Under the pieces are notes generated by a model that saw nothing but the letters and a program-made list of their open reading frames with translations, did no database searches and had not been told where the DNA came from. A stretch of DNA of 64,000 nucleotides from Okeania sp. SIO2B3 (lineage in GTDB: Bacteria > Cyanobacteriota > Cyanobacteriia > Cyanobacteriales > Microcoleaceae), in assembly GCF_010672525.1 (NCBI RefSeq), contig NZ_JAAHGH010000032.1:1-64000 (forward strand), given 5' to 3'. The position numbers and the translations under genes were made by a program. This document shows, piece by piece, positions 45,557 through 55,695 of this stretch (positions are counted from its first letter, which is position 1; each line of letters starts with the position of its first letter).

Positions 45557-46144
45557 AAGCTATTCTAATTTTTAATTCTTTAGATACTAAGTCTTATTTT
45601 ACCAACTTAGGGAACTCAGCCCTCAAAAAAATCTGATATTAAAATTGACCAAACCAAAATTTTGTGTAAAAATAAGCTTATGTAAGTTATTATGGTCTAT
45701 CTTTTGACTAAAAATATATTAGATACTACAGCTGTACCCATAAGCTTAGTATATTTACCGAAAAATTGTGGGTATGCGCCTCCCCTTTTAAGGGGATAAT
45801 AAGCGCTCCAGGGATGGCGAGGTCTCGGAGCCATATCCAATCGACTCCTGTGAAGAAAAATTTTCATAATTAGTCAATCCTCTTCTTTTCAAGGAGAGGA
45901 TTGACACAAAAGTGAAATTAATTTATTGTTTCTCTTTTAAAGGAGAGGGATTTTACCTTAATTATTCGGTAATAGAACAGACCCGAACGATCAGTTAAAA
46001 ATTATCTTTTCTTTTATCGGTTTAATACCCCACCGTCTACACAGCGCTTAAAATGGCTTGGGGTTTGTAGACACAAAGTGGCTTGTTGTTGATGTCCATA
46101 AGCAACTTTCCCTTCTGCCTTCTGCCTTCTGCCTTCTGCCTTCT
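45557..46144. other. Spacer with a family B repeat
   Basis: Family B copy (about 45756-45973), then four 'cttctgc' heptamers (46112-46142) that run up to the stop of the next gene. A possible hairpin 'ccccaccgt...cggtttaatacc' is weak. No gene seen. Confidence 0.55.
45756..45973. repeat. Dispersed repeat family B, copy 10
   Basis: From TTTACCGAAAAATTGTGGGT to TTACCTTAATTATTCGGTAA, the termini being clear inverted repeats (TTACCGAA/TTCGGTAA). It shares the 'cagggatggcg' insert with copy 8. Confidence 0.65.
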
Positions 46145-46813
46145 TTAAGGTTTAACCCCAGAAAGAACTTCTAAATTCAAAGATGTCAACTTATCAAAAG
46201 CTGACTCAATTACTCGTTTACCCCTCAAAGCACCAGTATTAGCACCAGGACAGATGTACTGTAGAGTCTGTGGTGAAAATCGGTCAATCAAAAATTTAAC
46301 ACTCTGAAGCTGTCTAGGCCAATGAAAAGTTTTAGCAATACGCAATGGCAACGGTTGCCCTTGACTATTGGGCAACAAATGACGGCCTGTAAATAAGACC
46401 CCACCATTTTCTGAATAGTATAAACAAGAAGAACCAGGAGAATGACCAGGCGTCCAGAAAACAGTAGTATATTGACTTAAACTAAACTCTTGCTCAAAGG
46501 TTGTTACTTTAAGGTTAGGCAATAAATAGGCTTCCTGTTCTTGAATCAAAATCTCACAGTTGAAAGCTTTTTGAATCTCTTGTGCCTTGCCAATAGCACT
46601 ACGATGAGTAATATACAACCACTTTACTCCTCCCTGTTCAACTAGAAACTTTTGATTGGTTTTATTATCAGCAGGACAATCAATGAGAATGTTGGTCTGA
46701 TTATCTACAATAAAATAAGATGTTCCTCCTAAAGTATCCCGATTTGGCGAAAAGGCAAAAATATTTTCTAGGACAAACTGGGGATATTTAGAGACAAAAG
46801 GCTGTTGTGTCAA
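46145..46813 (-). CDS. Metallo-beta-lactamase-fold protein with lost metal ligands
   Basis: 222 residues. The fold is recognisable: NILIDCPADNKTNQKFL, WLYITHRSAIGKAQEIQ, then FWTPGHSPGSSCLYY, LFTGRHLLPN and YICPGANTG. However the HxHxDH motif is replaced by THRSAIG, the bridging Asp after LFTG is Arg, and the last His after PG is Ala/Asn. Only the His in TPGHSPG remains. It therefore cannot bind a standard zinc pair, and is probably a pseudoenzyme conserved for another role. Divergent from the M50 protease gene 45 bp away; they may share a promoter region. Confidence 0.72.
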   Translation of the reverse strand: MTQQPFVSKYPQFVLENIFAFSPNRDTLGGTSYFIVDNQTNILIDCPADNKTNQKFLVEQGGVKWLYITHRSAIGKAQEIQKAFNCEILIQEQEAYLLPNLKVTTFEQEFSLSQYTTVFWTPGHSPGSSCLYYSENGGVLFTGRHLLPNSQGQPLPLRIAKTFHWPRQLQSVKFLIDRFSPQTLQYICPGANTGALRGKRVIESAFDKLTSLNLEVLSGVKP

Positions 46814-46858
46814 AGCAGTATTCTCAGATTAAAAATAAACTGAACTCATTAAACTATT

Positions 46859-48358
46859 ATGCTCTTTTTATTGATTTTATTAGGGTTGATGACATACTTC
46901 ATGTTACAACGCAGCGTAAGTAAAATTACTCGCACTCCTATCTGGATATTATGGCTAGTGATGATGACACCAGCTTTAATATGGACAACTTGGATGTTAA
47001 TTTATGGTGAAAGGCAAATACCACCAGTATTAATCATCATTCCCTTTATTTTCTGTCCTTATTTATACTGGTTACTGGTGCAATGGGGACATCATCAACC
47101 CAGTCAATCAGAATCAGATCGATCCACAAAAGATAATAGTAATTCCCAGACTAAAGCAAAAATAGTTCCTACTCAAACTCTCAATCAAACTCCACCCAAA
47201 CTAACAATAGATAAGGCAGAAGAAGCTAGTCTGAGAAATTGTTTTCCTTGGACAGTTTACTATCTCAGGAATCTTGAATTTAGACCTCAAGCAGTTATTT
47301 GTCGAGGTCAGTTACGCTCAAACCCAGAAAAAGCTTATCAAACAGTAAGAGAAAATATAGAAGGAAAATTTGGCGATCGCTTCCTAGTAGTGTTTCAAAA
47401 TAGCTTTCAAGGTAAACCTTTTTTTGCTCTAGTTCCTAACCCCCGTGGCAAAAATGACGAAGCTCAGATTTCTCAGGAGTCTCAAAAACCTGTACTCTTG
47501 GCTTTAGGATTATTGCTCATAACTTTATTCACCACTACTTTAGTAGGAGCTAGAGAAATAGTTGGTATTTCTGAAGATGCCATACAATCTAACCCTAATT
47601 TATTAATCCAGGGTTTACCTTATGGAGTTGCTCTGATCCTGATTCTAGGATTACATGAGTTTGGCCACTACATAACAGCTCATATATACAAGATTCGTAC
47701 TACTCTACCATATTTTATTCCAGTACCATTTTTCTTAGGGACTTTTGGAGCATTTATTCGGATGCAAAGTCCCGTACCTAATCGTAAATCTCTATTTGAC
47801 GTTAGTATAGCAGGGCCAATTGCCGGATTAGTAGTGACAATACCATTATTAATTTGGGGTTTATCACAATCTAACATAGTTCCTTTATCTGAGGAATCAG
47901 GAATATTATCAATAGACTCTTTAAATCCCACTTTTTCTTTTTTATTAGCTGTATTAAGTAAATTAGCATTAGGTACAGAATTAACTTATAACAAAGGCAT
48001 AGATTTACATCCAATAGCAGTAGCAGGTTATGTAGGTTTAGTAGTAACTGCATATAATTTAATGCCTATTGGACAACTGGATGGCGGTCATATAGTACAC
48101 GCAATGTTTGGGCAAAGAACTGGGATGGTTATTGGTCAAATTTCTCGGTTTTTGTTATTACTATTAGCTTTTATAAATCAGGAATTTTTATTTCTCGCAA
48201 TCTTTTTATTTTTAATGCCTCTTGCCGATGAACCTGCTCTCAATGATGTTAGTGAACTAGATAACAAACGTGACTTTTTAGGATTATTAATGCTAGGTTT
48301 ATTGGTAATGATTTTATTGCCTGCACCAAAGATGGTAATACAGTGGTTAAGTTACTAA
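46859..48358 (+). CDS. Site-2-type intramembrane protease, M50 family
   Basis: 499 residues. Zinc metalloprotease that cleaves within membranes, of the cyanobacterial slr0643/plant EGY type. The active site is H266-E267-x-x-H270 in ILGLHEFGHYITA, with the third ligand D408 in NLMPIGQLDGGHIV. N-terminal part: two membrane helices, a charged linker rich in Ser/Gln (75-115), and a soluble domain (about 120-205). Seven or so membrane segments follow. In plants and cyanobacteria these proteases affect chloroplast development or stress response; the substrate here is unknown. Starts at ATG 46859. Confidence 0.88.
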   Translation: MLFLLILLGLMTYFMLQRSVSKITRTPIWILWLVMMTPALIWTTWMLIYGERQIPPVLIIIPFIFCPYLYWLLVQWGHHQPSQSESDRSTKDNSNSQTKAKIVPTQTLNQTPPKLTIDKAEEASLRNCFPWTVYYLRNLEFRPQAVICRGQLRSNPEKAYQTVRENIEGKFGDRFLVVFQNSFQGKPFFALVPNPRGKNDEAQISQESQKPVLLALGLLLITLFTTTLVGAREIVGISEDAIQSNPNLLIQGLPYGVALILILGLHEFGHYITAHIYKIRTTLPYFIPVPFFLGTFGAFIRMQSPVPNRKSLFDVSIAGPIAGLVVTIPLLIWGLSQSNIVPLSEESGILSIDSLNPTFSFLLAVLSKLALGTELTYNKGIDLHPIAVAGYVGLVVTAYNLMPIGQLDGGHIVHAMFGQRTGMVIGQISRFLLLLLAFINQEFLFLAIFLFLMPLADEPALNDVSELDNKRDFLGLLMLGLLVMILLPAPKMVIQWLSY

Positions 48359-49429
48359 GAAGGAAGAAGGAAGAAGGAAAAAGGAAGAAGGAAAAAATAA
48401 TTCTGTGCCAATTCACATAAAATTGGTATAAAACCTAAGACCTAATACCAATTTTAAAAAAGAATGCTATATTTAAGTGACACTTCAATTATTAAGTAAT
48501 TAACACAGACTGAATATTTTTTTTGATAATTAGCACGCCAGTTATTGTTAATTATTCTTATTTTTACCTCTCCCTATACGGACGTTGCATAAGGGCGTCC
48601 CTACTCACTCCCCTATTTCCCCTCCTGGGAGGGGTTAGGGGTGGGTCCCCCGCAATGCGAAAATGTAGCAAACATTTATCAAATTGGTATAACACCTAAA
48701 AATTGGTACAAGAGTTAAATGATTGATTTAGAGAGTTAATTCCACTTAATCTGGAAGATAATTTATTTAAGTTGGAACGAGAAAAAAATACAGTAGAAAT
48801 TGATAGATAAAAGAAAAGAAAAACAAAGGAATATTCTCTTTTTTTTATACCCTTAAAAGGGGGAGACTTTAGACGAAAATTTCTAGGTCAAGAAGGAAAA
48901 AAAAATTGAAATTTTACTTTGGTAGGGGCTATATTAACTTGAAACGAAATTATCTGAAATATAGTCTATAATTTCATACTTTTGAGCAGATATTTTCAAA
49001 CTCAACAGTTGACAGTGGAAACCTCTAACTTGCAATGGAAAAGAAATGAAAGAATGCCTTTTTCAATATACAGCTAATTTCCGGAAGTGCGATATACAGT
49101 TTAAGACTAATCTATAACTTTTATGTAAGCATTCAGCCGTCAGCTATCAGTCAGCCTCCTCCGGAGGAACTACGTTAACAGCTATTGCTTTTAATTTTAA
49201 ATAAAAGCTTTACTAATTGAGTCAGAATTTATACTTACGCTCTCTAGCTGGCTGAAACAGTCTATATTAATTAAAACCTCCTTCTTTTGCGCTCGAGATG
49301 ACAGCTAATAGCTGTTTGGGCAGCATTCCGCAGGAAATGCTTACACTTTTATTAATTCCTTTTTACCTGTTTCCTAAAAGTATAAAACTTTGTACCTTAT
49401 CAACCTGAAAACTGCTGTAAATTAATTTG
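48359..49429. other. Long spacer with family D and C repeats
   Basis: Begins with 'aggaagaaggaaaa' runs after the protease stop (48358-48393). Then a family D copy (48446-48690), and family C debris with 'cagctatcag' runs and a palindrome at 49318-49342. Between, about 400 bp of AT-rich sequence. No gene seen. Confidence 0.55.
48446..48690. repeat. Dispersed repeat family D, copy 4
   Basis: From ATACCAATTTTAAAAAAGAA to AACATTTATCAAATTGGTAT. It shares the outer 30 bp and 'gacgttgcataagggcgtcc' with copy 1, but has a family A-like GGGGAGG block (48606-48640) inside. Confidence 0.55.
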
Positions 49430-49990
49430 ATGACTAATTTAAAAAAATGGAAGCTTTTACAATCTCGGTTAGTAATTAATAATAAATGGTGTCTGGTCAG
49501 ACAAGATAAAGTAGAGTTATCAAATGGTACGATTATAGATGATTTTTTTATTAATGTTAGACCAGATATTGCACTTGTTTTTCCTGTAACGCCTCAACAA
49601 GAAATTGTATTTGTGCGTCAATATAGACATGGAGTCAAAGAAGTTTTATTAGAGCTACCTGCAGGTGCTTTTAGTCCTATAGAAGAAACAGGTGAAGTTG
49701 CTGCTGCTAGGGAACTTACTGAAGAAACTGGATATATTGCTAAGAAATTAATTAAATTAGCAACTCTATATGATAATCCGGTTAAAGATACAAATTCGAT
49801 TCACTTATTTATAGCAGAAAATGTTATTAAATCTCAGCAACAAAAACTTGATATTACAGAAGAAATTGAAGTAGTGCTAATACCTGTCGATGAAGTTATT
49901 AAGAGAGTATTGATAGGAGAAATAAGTGTTTCTGGAACTGTAGCAGCAATATTTTTAGGATTGGAATATTTGCACAGTTCTAAATGTTGA
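49430..49990 (+). CDS. Nudix hydrolase, ADP-ribose pyrophosphatase type
   Basis: 186 residues from the ATG at 49430 (a TTG three bases earlier is also in frame). Cytosolic hydrolase of nucleoside diphosphate derivatives, probably ADP-ribose. The Nudix box spans GAFSPIEETGEVAAARELTE plus ETGY, with the metal-binding REL-TEE core present; the spacing from the first Gly to the Glu is six rather than five residues, a common variant. The VRQYRHGVKEVLLELPAG segment upstream is typical of ADP-ribose pyrophosphatases. No neighbours linked to NAD metabolism. Confidence 0.85.
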   Translation: MTNLKKWKLLQSRLVINNKWCLVRQDKVELSNGTIIDDFFINVRPDIALVFPVTPQQEIVFVRQYRHGVKEVLLELPAGAFSPIEETGEVAAARELTEETGYIAKKLIKLATLYDNPVKDTNSIHLFIAENVIKSQQQKLDITEEIEVVLIPVDEVIKRVLIGEISVSGTVAAIFLGLEYLHSSKC

Positions 49991-50121
49991 TTTTTAACTG
50001 TGGATTAATCAGTTAAATTATTAGGTATCTATTAGGCATCTCCAATAATAAAAAATAAAATAAATTATCCCGTGGAAATTATCAATTCTTCCCCTCCTGG
50101 GAGGGGTTAGGGGTGGGTTCC

Positions 50122-50451
50122 CTACTCCCTACTCCCTACTCCCTCTTTTGCGGAGATATCTATGGACTCATAATCAGAACAATATTTACATGGACCGAAA
50201 GGGTTAACAGCACAACGAATCAGAGGAGACCTAGCATTGAACTTACAACTTAGGTCTCCTATGATATATCCTAATCCATCAATATATTGTTGTTCTGGTT
50301 GACTAGATATAGTTGGTATTCCTGTATAGTTTACTGCTAATCTAACAGATATAAGTCTTTGTCTAGTTCTTGCTCTAAACTTGTGAAGTATCCACAAAGA
50401 AAATATCCAAGGAGTCATTCCTATCAAAAAAATTAGTAAAATTTTAAACAC
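50122..50451 (-). CDS. DUF6464-type small membrane-anchored protein
   Basis: 109 residues with one N-terminal membrane helix (about 4-23) and a basic patch (HKFRARTRQRL). The C-terminal region contains YIDGLGYIIGDLSCKFNARS and IRCAVNPFGPCKYCSDYE with four cysteines. It resembles a family of cyanobacterial proteins annotated as DUF6464 (from memory). The last residues (AKEGVGSRE) are encoded by the 'ctactccctactccc' repeat, so the true end may be altered. Function unknown. Confidence 0.65.
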   Translation of the reverse strand: MFKILLIFLIGMTPWIFSLWILHKFRARTRQRLISVRLAVNYTGIPTISSQPEQQYIDGLGYIIGDLSCKFNARSPLIRCAVNPFGPCKYCSDYESIDISAKEGVGSRE

Positions 50452-50549
50452 ATTATATTCTAATTTATTATAACTTCAGAATTACTCTCTCGCTGCTAAC
50501 TAATAATATCAACGCAAAGTTATTTATCCTTTTAAGCAATAAATTTTGA

Positions 50550-50753
50550 TTATCGGTTAATCAAAGCCTTGATGTTTGTTAGATTTGAAGAAGTAAAAGT
50601 TTTTTCCACAAGTAATATTTTTGGCATCTCACTGTCTGCTTTATTAGCAGAAGATAGATAAACAAAAGGCAATTTAATATCAGATAAATCTATCCCTACA
50701 AATATATGTAAAGATAAAGTAACAGCAACTGCTAACCAAATTTTTTCCCACAT
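50550..50753 (-). CDS. Small hypothetical membrane protein
   Basis: 67 residues from the ATG at 50753 (MWEKIWLAVAVTLSLHIFVG), which has a strong ribosome binding site (AAAGGAGGG) just upstream; longer forms use sequence that contains that site. One membrane helix or signal peptide (4-22) and a polar tail. I do not recognise a family. About 100 bp upstream of the DUF6464-type gene on the same strand, so possibly co-transcribed. Confidence 0.55.
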   Translation of the reverse strand: MWEKIWLAVAVTLSLHIFVGIDLSDIKLPFVYLSSANKADSEMPKILLVEKTFTSSNLTNIKALINR

Positions 50754-51445
50754 CTCACACCCTCCTTTAAATGCAATTAAAATATAGAACAATTAATTTG
50801 GAGGCTACCTTCGACAACCACTAGTTAATAATTAACTCTCCTTGAAAAGAAGAGGATTGACTAATTATGAAAATTTTTCTTTATTATCCCCTTAAAAGGA
50901 GAGGCTTTAAACCACAATTTTTCGGTAATAAATAGATATTACAAAACAAATCTACTAATTGTCTGTGACTTGAAAGTAGGTCAAATAGTGAGTTTAATCA
51001 CTGTTTAATTAATAAATTAATCAAGAGCAATTAATTCAAATGATTCAGATGTAAGGTGGGGAAACTCTATAGCGCTACGCGCAAGTCAGAACTCAGAACC
51101 CAGAACTCAGAACTCAGAAGTAATTCCTGATTAACTTTGATCATTTATCAATGTCCGCGTCCTATTTGCGCAGTGCCATAGCTACATATGCCTAGTTAGT
51201 CCACTACGATCGGTTGAAGTTAAAAATGTAGAAGTTATAGCAGTCTAAGCAAAGGTTAGGATAGAATCAAAAGCTTAAAACTCAGACAATGCAAGATTTT
51301 TCTTTCTATCCTGGATAACTAAAGCCTTCTCTGCTTCTTCCTTCTTCCCTCTTCCCTCTTTCTTCTTCCTTCTTTCTTCTTCCTTCTGCTATTGAACGAT
51401 AAAATTACCCCATATACCAAACATATAATGGGAGTACCTCAACTT
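50754..51445. other. Spacer before ycf66
   Basis: A family B copy (about 50818-50932), runs of 'cagaactcaga' (51084-51118), a block 'cttaaaactcagacaatgca' shared with 2300, and polypyrimidine 'cttcttccttctt' runs (51330-51385) just before the start. No gene. Confidence 0.55.
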
Positions 51446-52582
51446 ATGCTGACAAAAATACTGGCCTTAGCTGTTGGTCTTGGTAGTTTAGCCTTATATC
51501 TGGTGGCCTTTTTCTTTCCAGAAGTCCATCGAAAAAATGATTTTATCTGGAGTGGTTTGGGTCTTTTCTATGCCTTAATATTATGGTTCTGTGCAGGTAG
51601 AATTACAGGTGCAGTGTTATTGGGTCAAGTGGCAAGTGTAGCTTTATTGGGTTATTTTGGTTGGCAAACCCTGACATTGCGTCGCCAAGTTACTCCAGTA
51701 GCAGAGCAAACAAGAGTATCTACTCAGAAAAGTACTAAAGACATAACTCAAGAACAACCAACTACTATTCCTCAAGGATCATCTGACGAAGTAGACACTA
51801 TTCCAAATTCAGATATTACAGAAACAGTAACCTCTACTCAAGAGGTAGAAAATGAAGTCGAACCTGCGGAAATTGAATCTGAATTAGTATCATCTGAAAC
51901 TATTTTAGACTCAAGTAATATAACACAAGATTCTGAGGTAGACACAACTGAAAGTACAACAGAAAAAAATGTCATAACAGATACGACTAAAGATTTTTCA
52001 GAAATGCCTCAGGAATCACAGAAAAGTTCATCTAAAAAAGGTGGTGGTTTTTCTCAGTTATTGACACCTGTTAGTGGTTTATTGAGTAATATTAAAAACG
52101 CAATTAAAGGTAAAGAGAGTAAAAATACAGATACAAATTCTGACTTAGTATCCAAAGAAAATCAAGTTGAGACAGAAGAATTAACCTCTACTGAAGAAGT
52201 TACTTCTGAAGTTGATAAGTTAGTTAGTGATGGAAAAGAAAATTCATCTGAGCCAGAATTTTTAGTAGAAAAAGAAACACCTGTAGTATCTGATGTAAAA
52301 AAAGAGACTACTTTAGAAGAAGTTGAGGAAGAATCAACCTTATCTTCAGATATAAAGGCTACATCTACGGATGCTGAAAAAGCCACTTTAGAGACTAATA
52401 CACAAATTCTTGAAACTCAAGATAGTTCGGCTTCATCAGATGAAATAACTCCTCAAGATAGTGAAAATTTGGAAGTAAAAGATACTTCTATTTCTTCTGA
52501 GGAAAAAGAGGAAAAATCTGAAAATAAGAATTTAGAATCGGATTTATCAAAGGATATTACAGGCAAGTCAGTAGATACGTAA
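51446..52582 (+). CDS. ycf66: Ycf66 family protein with a long acidic tail
   Basis: 378 residues from the ATG at 51446 (MLTKILALAVGLGSLALYLV); ATG 51428 and an upstream TTG are in frame but precede the conserved start. The first 85 residues match the Ycf66 N-terminal domain with three membrane segments (FFPEVHRKNDFIWSGLGLFY, CAGRITGAVLLGQ). The remaining 290 residues are Ser/Thr/Glu-rich and low complexity, with a short basic island (SSKKGGGFSQLL) near the middle. Ycf66 is conserved in cyanobacteria and some plastids; its role is not known. A strong terminator follows. Confidence 0.78.
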   Translation: MLTKILALAVGLGSLALYLVAFFFPEVHRKNDFIWSGLGLFYALILWFCAGRITGAVLLGQVASVALLGYFGWQTLTLRRQVTPVAEQTRVSTQKSTKDITQEQPTTIPQGSSDEVDTIPNSDITETVTSTQEVENEVEPAEIESELVSSETILDSSNITQDSEVDTTESTTEKNVITDTTKDFSEMPQESQKSSSKKGGGFSQLLTPVSGLLSNIKNAIKGKESKNTDTNSDLVSKENQVETEELTSTEEVTSEVDKLVSDGKENSSEPEFLVEKETPVVSDVKKETTLEEVEEESTLSSDIKATSTDAEKATLETNTQILETQDSSASSDEITPQDSENLEVKDTSISSEEKEEKSENKNLESDLSKDITGKSVDT

Positions 52583-52632
52583 AGTGAAAATTGTACAGAC
52601 TAAAAAATTAGTAATAACAAATACAAAATTCT

Positions 52633-52678
52633 CAGGGAATTTAAAGGAAAACTAGCAGATAAATTCCCTGTTTTTTTT
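52633..52678 (+). terminator. Rho-independent terminator of ycf66
   Basis: Stem CAGGGAATTT (52633-52642), loop of 18 bases, stem AAATTCCCTG (52661-52670), then eight T. Ten perfect pairs. Confidence 0.85.
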
Positions 52679-52765
52679 ATTGTATAGCAGAAGGAAGAAG
52701 GGAAGAAGTAAGAAGGAAGAAAGAAAAATCTGGTGTTGTCTGAGTTTTAAGCTTTTGATATGTCA

Positions 52766-52854
52766 AGGACTTACGCAGATACGCTATATATAGTACTCAT
52801 AACTATTGTCCAATAGTTACTGGACTCTATACACAGTGTCTTTGCGTAAGTCCT
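52766..52854. repeat. 89-bp palindromic element (family E), copy 1
   Basis: From AGGACTTACGCAGATACGCT to GTCTTTGCGTAAGTCCT. Terminal inverted repeat of about 12 bp plus an imperfect inner stem around 'actattgtccaatagt'. It is the exact reverse complement of the copy at 55901-55989. Other 89-bp copies lie at 55370 and 55607. Confidence 0.9.
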
Positions 52855-52915
52855 GATGTCATCATCTTTGCTTCGACTGCTATAATTTTTTTTCTTAGAT
52901 ATATGAGGTTTTTGA

Positions 52916-52964
52916 GTGAGCAAAAATTCAGTAGCTAGACCTTTTTTAAAATGGGCAGGAGGTA
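52916..52964 (+). CDS. dam: DNA adenine methyltransferase (Dam type), exon 1 of a split gene
   Basis: Sixteen codons plus one base from a GTG (52916; GAGG eight bases upstream): M/V-SKNSVARPFLKWAGG. The next base in the exon is the A of an AAA codon whose remaining AA begins exon 2 at 56184. The joined text reads KWAGGKRQLLPELIKY, which is conserved motif X of Dam-type enzymes. The remainder is described under exon 2. The interruption is a group II intron. Without splicing or an alternative start, motif X would be missing. Confidence 0.88.
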
Positions 52965-53889
52965 GTGCGACTCGTTAGGTCGAAACCGCTTTAAAGCGGG
53001 GGATGGCCTGGGTTGATTTTTTTAGATCGACTACAACTGTAGAGAGTTTCTAGGTTTAAGTCCTAGCATCGAGATGTTCGATTGAATCCATTATCCCCAT
53101 TAAGGAGAGTGGCGCTCGAATTAGTGAAGCGGGATAAAAAGCAGGTAATATAGCTGAAGTCAGAAGTCAGAAGTCAGAAGTCAAACTCTTGCTGTGACTA
53201 AATTTGAGAGGAGCGAGAATGTCCTAATAGTAATGGCGACTGCTATAACTAACCTATCTAAGTTAAATCCCTGCAAGGGAGGTCGAAAGGGTTAACATTG
53301 GTGAACTGATGATGGAAGCGTCGTTAGTCCAAGATGGAGATACGATAGGTCAAGTCTCTATCGAAAATATAGCAATAGACAGATAGGGCACGGACATAGT
53401 GATAATGATCTTTAGACAGGGAAATGTTTTTCCTACTATTCCCTGTTCCCTATTCCCTGCTATAGGAATGAGAATCAGAGAATTTCCTCTTTCTGATTAA
53501 CATCCTTTTCTTACCCATAAGAGCATTCCTCGGCGTATAGTCAGAACCCAACCCGACCAGACAAAACCTCTACGGAACGAAGTAACCCGAATAAAGTTCT
53601 CATTGAGTAGGCTAGCCAAGCTATAAACTTTATTGGGGAAGGATGATGTCAAAAGCGAATGTCTGGAGTAATTTCCAGGATATGCAGACGGACATCCCTA
53701 AGACTAGAGAGTAGAAAATAATACCGTTTCACGGAAGTCAAAAGTCAAAAGTTAAAAGTTAAAAGTAAGATTTTATAAGCTCAAAACTTTGATGATACGG
53801 TAATTTCAGGAAATTACTTAACATTTAGGTAAAGGAGCGAAACTATTTGTGACATTTTTGAAGTGAATTGGTATTAAGTAAGAGGCAAA

Positions 53890-55353
53890 ATGACCAATAC
53901 GAGTGAAACAACTACGGTGGAAATGAAATGGAGCGATATTAACTGGAAATTGGTTAATAGAGCAGTATTTCGCCTTCAGAAAAGAATCTACAAAGCGTCG
54001 CTAAATGGTGATACCAAAACTGTCAGGAAATTACAGAAATTACTGGTAAAGTCTAAATCAGCTAAATTACTCGCAGTCAGGAAAGTAACACAGGACAATA
54101 GGGGTAAAAATATTCCAGGAATGGATGGGATAGCTAAAATAGCCCAAAAAATTCAACTGGATGGCAAAGCTAAACCTATCCGCAGGATTGAAATTCCTCA
54201 GTCAAGCAAACAGGAGAAAAGACCATTAGGAATTCCCATAATGGAAGACCTGGCTAAACAGGTATTAGCTAAAATAGCTCTGGAACCAGAATGGGAAGCA
54301 AAGTTTGAGGCTAATTTTTATGGTTTTAGACCGGGAAGAAGTGCCAAAGATGCGATCGCAGCTATCTATAGTGACATCAAAAGAAGGAGTTACTATGTTC
54401 TAGATGCTGAAATAGAAAAGTGCTTTGACCAAATAAACCATAGAAGGTTACTAGATAAACTCAATACTTATCCAGCTATGCGCCGTCAAATTAAAGTATG
54501 GCTCAAAGCAGGTGTTATTGAGAAGGATGTCTTCTACAAAACTGAAAATGGTACTGCAAAAGGTGGTGTAATTTCTCCGTTATTAGCTAACATAGCTTTA
54601 CATGGAATGGAGGAGGCATTACAAGAGGTATTTTCCCAGAAATATACTACCTATGAGATACAACCCAATATCAATTTCAATCCACCTCTATTCCACAGAT
54701 ATGCGGATAATTTTGTCATCTTACACGAAAGCAAAAAGGTGATAGAGGAATGCCAAGAAATTATCAATGACTACTTGGAAAATATTGGTCTAAAACTAAA
54801 AGACTCAACAACAAGAGTTGCTCACACTCTAGGAGATGGAAAAGTCCAGACAGGATTTGACTATCTAGGGTTTAATATCAGGCAATATCCAGTCAAAGAT
54901 ATAAACAGTGCAACGGATGGAAATGGTAAAAAATTAGGGTTTAAAACTCTAATAAAACCTGCAAAGGAAGCTATCAAACGCCATACCAGAGTCCTAAAAC
55001 ATACAATCCGACTGTATCGCAATGCACCGCAAGAGAAATTAATAGAAATGCTAACACCTAAAATTAGGGAGTGGTGCAATTATTATGACTCTGTGGTAAG
55101 TTCAAGAGTCTTTGCAAAGATGGATAATATCTTATTTCATCAACTTCTCAGATGGGGATACTATCGTGGGCCCACGCAGGGTAAAAAGCATATAGTAAAC
55201 AAATATTGGGGAGTCGATAAGGGAAAAGGATGGAAATTCATCACGCCAGACGGGAAAGTATTGCGAAACCATAAAGACACTCCCATCAAAAGAGCGATCA
55301 GACTCCAAGAGAAGAAATCGTTATTTGATGAAGACTGGGTGTACTGGAGATGA
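53890..55353 (+). CDS. ltrA: Group II intron-encoded protein: reverse transcriptase with altered catalytic residues, maturase
   Basis: 487 residues. Reverse transcriptase domain (about 80-330) with GFRPGRSAKDAI, GTAKGGVISPLLANI and FDYLGFNI, then the maturase (X) domain (about 350-450, PKIREWCNYYD). Motif A reads LDAEIEKCFDQI where family members have DADI, so the first catalytic Asp is Glu (E174). Motif C reads RYADNFVILH with N274 in place of the second Asp of YADD. Reverse transcription is therefore unlikely, while the maturase domain looks whole. The frame ends DWVYWR, where relatives continue into an HNH domain, whose remnant is at 56013. Confidence 0.85.
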   Translation: MTNTSETTTVEMKWSDINWKLVNRAVFRLQKRIYKASLNGDTKTVRKLQKLLVKSKSAKLLAVRKVTQDNRGKNIPGMDGIAKIAQKIQLDGKAKPIRRIEIPQSSKQEKRPLGIPIMEDLAKQVLAKIALEPEWEAKFEANFYGFRPGRSAKDAIAAIYSDIKRRSYYVLDAEIEKCFDQINHRRLLDKLNTYPAMRRQIKVWLKAGVIEKDVFYKTENGTAKGGVISPLLANIALHGMEEALQEVFSQKYTTYEIQPNINFNPPLFHRYADNFVILHESKKVIEECQEIINDYLENIGLKLKDSTTRVAHTLGDGKVQTGFDYLGFNIRQYPVKDINSATDGNGKKLGFKTLIKPAKEAIKRHTRVLKHTIRLYRNAPQEKLIEMLTPKIREWCNYYDSVVSSRVFAKMDNILFHQLLRWGYYRGPTQGKKHIVNKYWGVDKGKGWKFITPDGKVLRNHKDTPIKRAIRLQEKKSLFDEDWVYWR

Positions 55354-55369
55354 TGACTTTCTTATGATT

Positions 55370-55458
55370 AGGACTTACGCAGATAAGCTATATATAGCGC
55401 TTGTAACTATTGTCCAATAGTAGTTAAACCCTATAAATAGTGCCTTTGCGTAAGTCCT
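55370..55458. repeat. 89-bp palindromic element (family E), copy 2
   Basis: AGGACTTACGCAGATAAGCT ... CTTTGCGTAAGTCCT, inserted 17 bp after the stop of the intron-encoded protein. Between copies 2 and 3 lies a further palindrome, 'aagcaatctccgcg' / 'gagattgcttcc'. Confidence 0.9.
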
Positions 55459-55606
55459 GATTATATCAAATCCGGATAATTACTATATTCAAGTCCGCAG
55501 CAACTGTAACGGAGTGGAAGGAAGCAATCTCCGCGCACCTCTGAGATTGCTTCCTATAGTCGATAGGAACGACTATTCAACCGGATTCTATATTAGACAA
55601 TAGTAT

Positions 55607-55695
55607 AGGACTTACGCAGATGCGCTATATATAGCGTTCAAAACTATTGGACAATAGTCTTTTAACTCTATAAATAGTGCCTTGGCGTAAGTCCT
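55607..55695. repeat. 89-bp palindromic element (family E), copy 3
   Basis: AGGACTTACGCAGATGCGCT ... CTTGGCGTAAGTCCT. A half copy (AGGACTTACGCACGAGG) starts at 55704. Confidence 0.9.
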
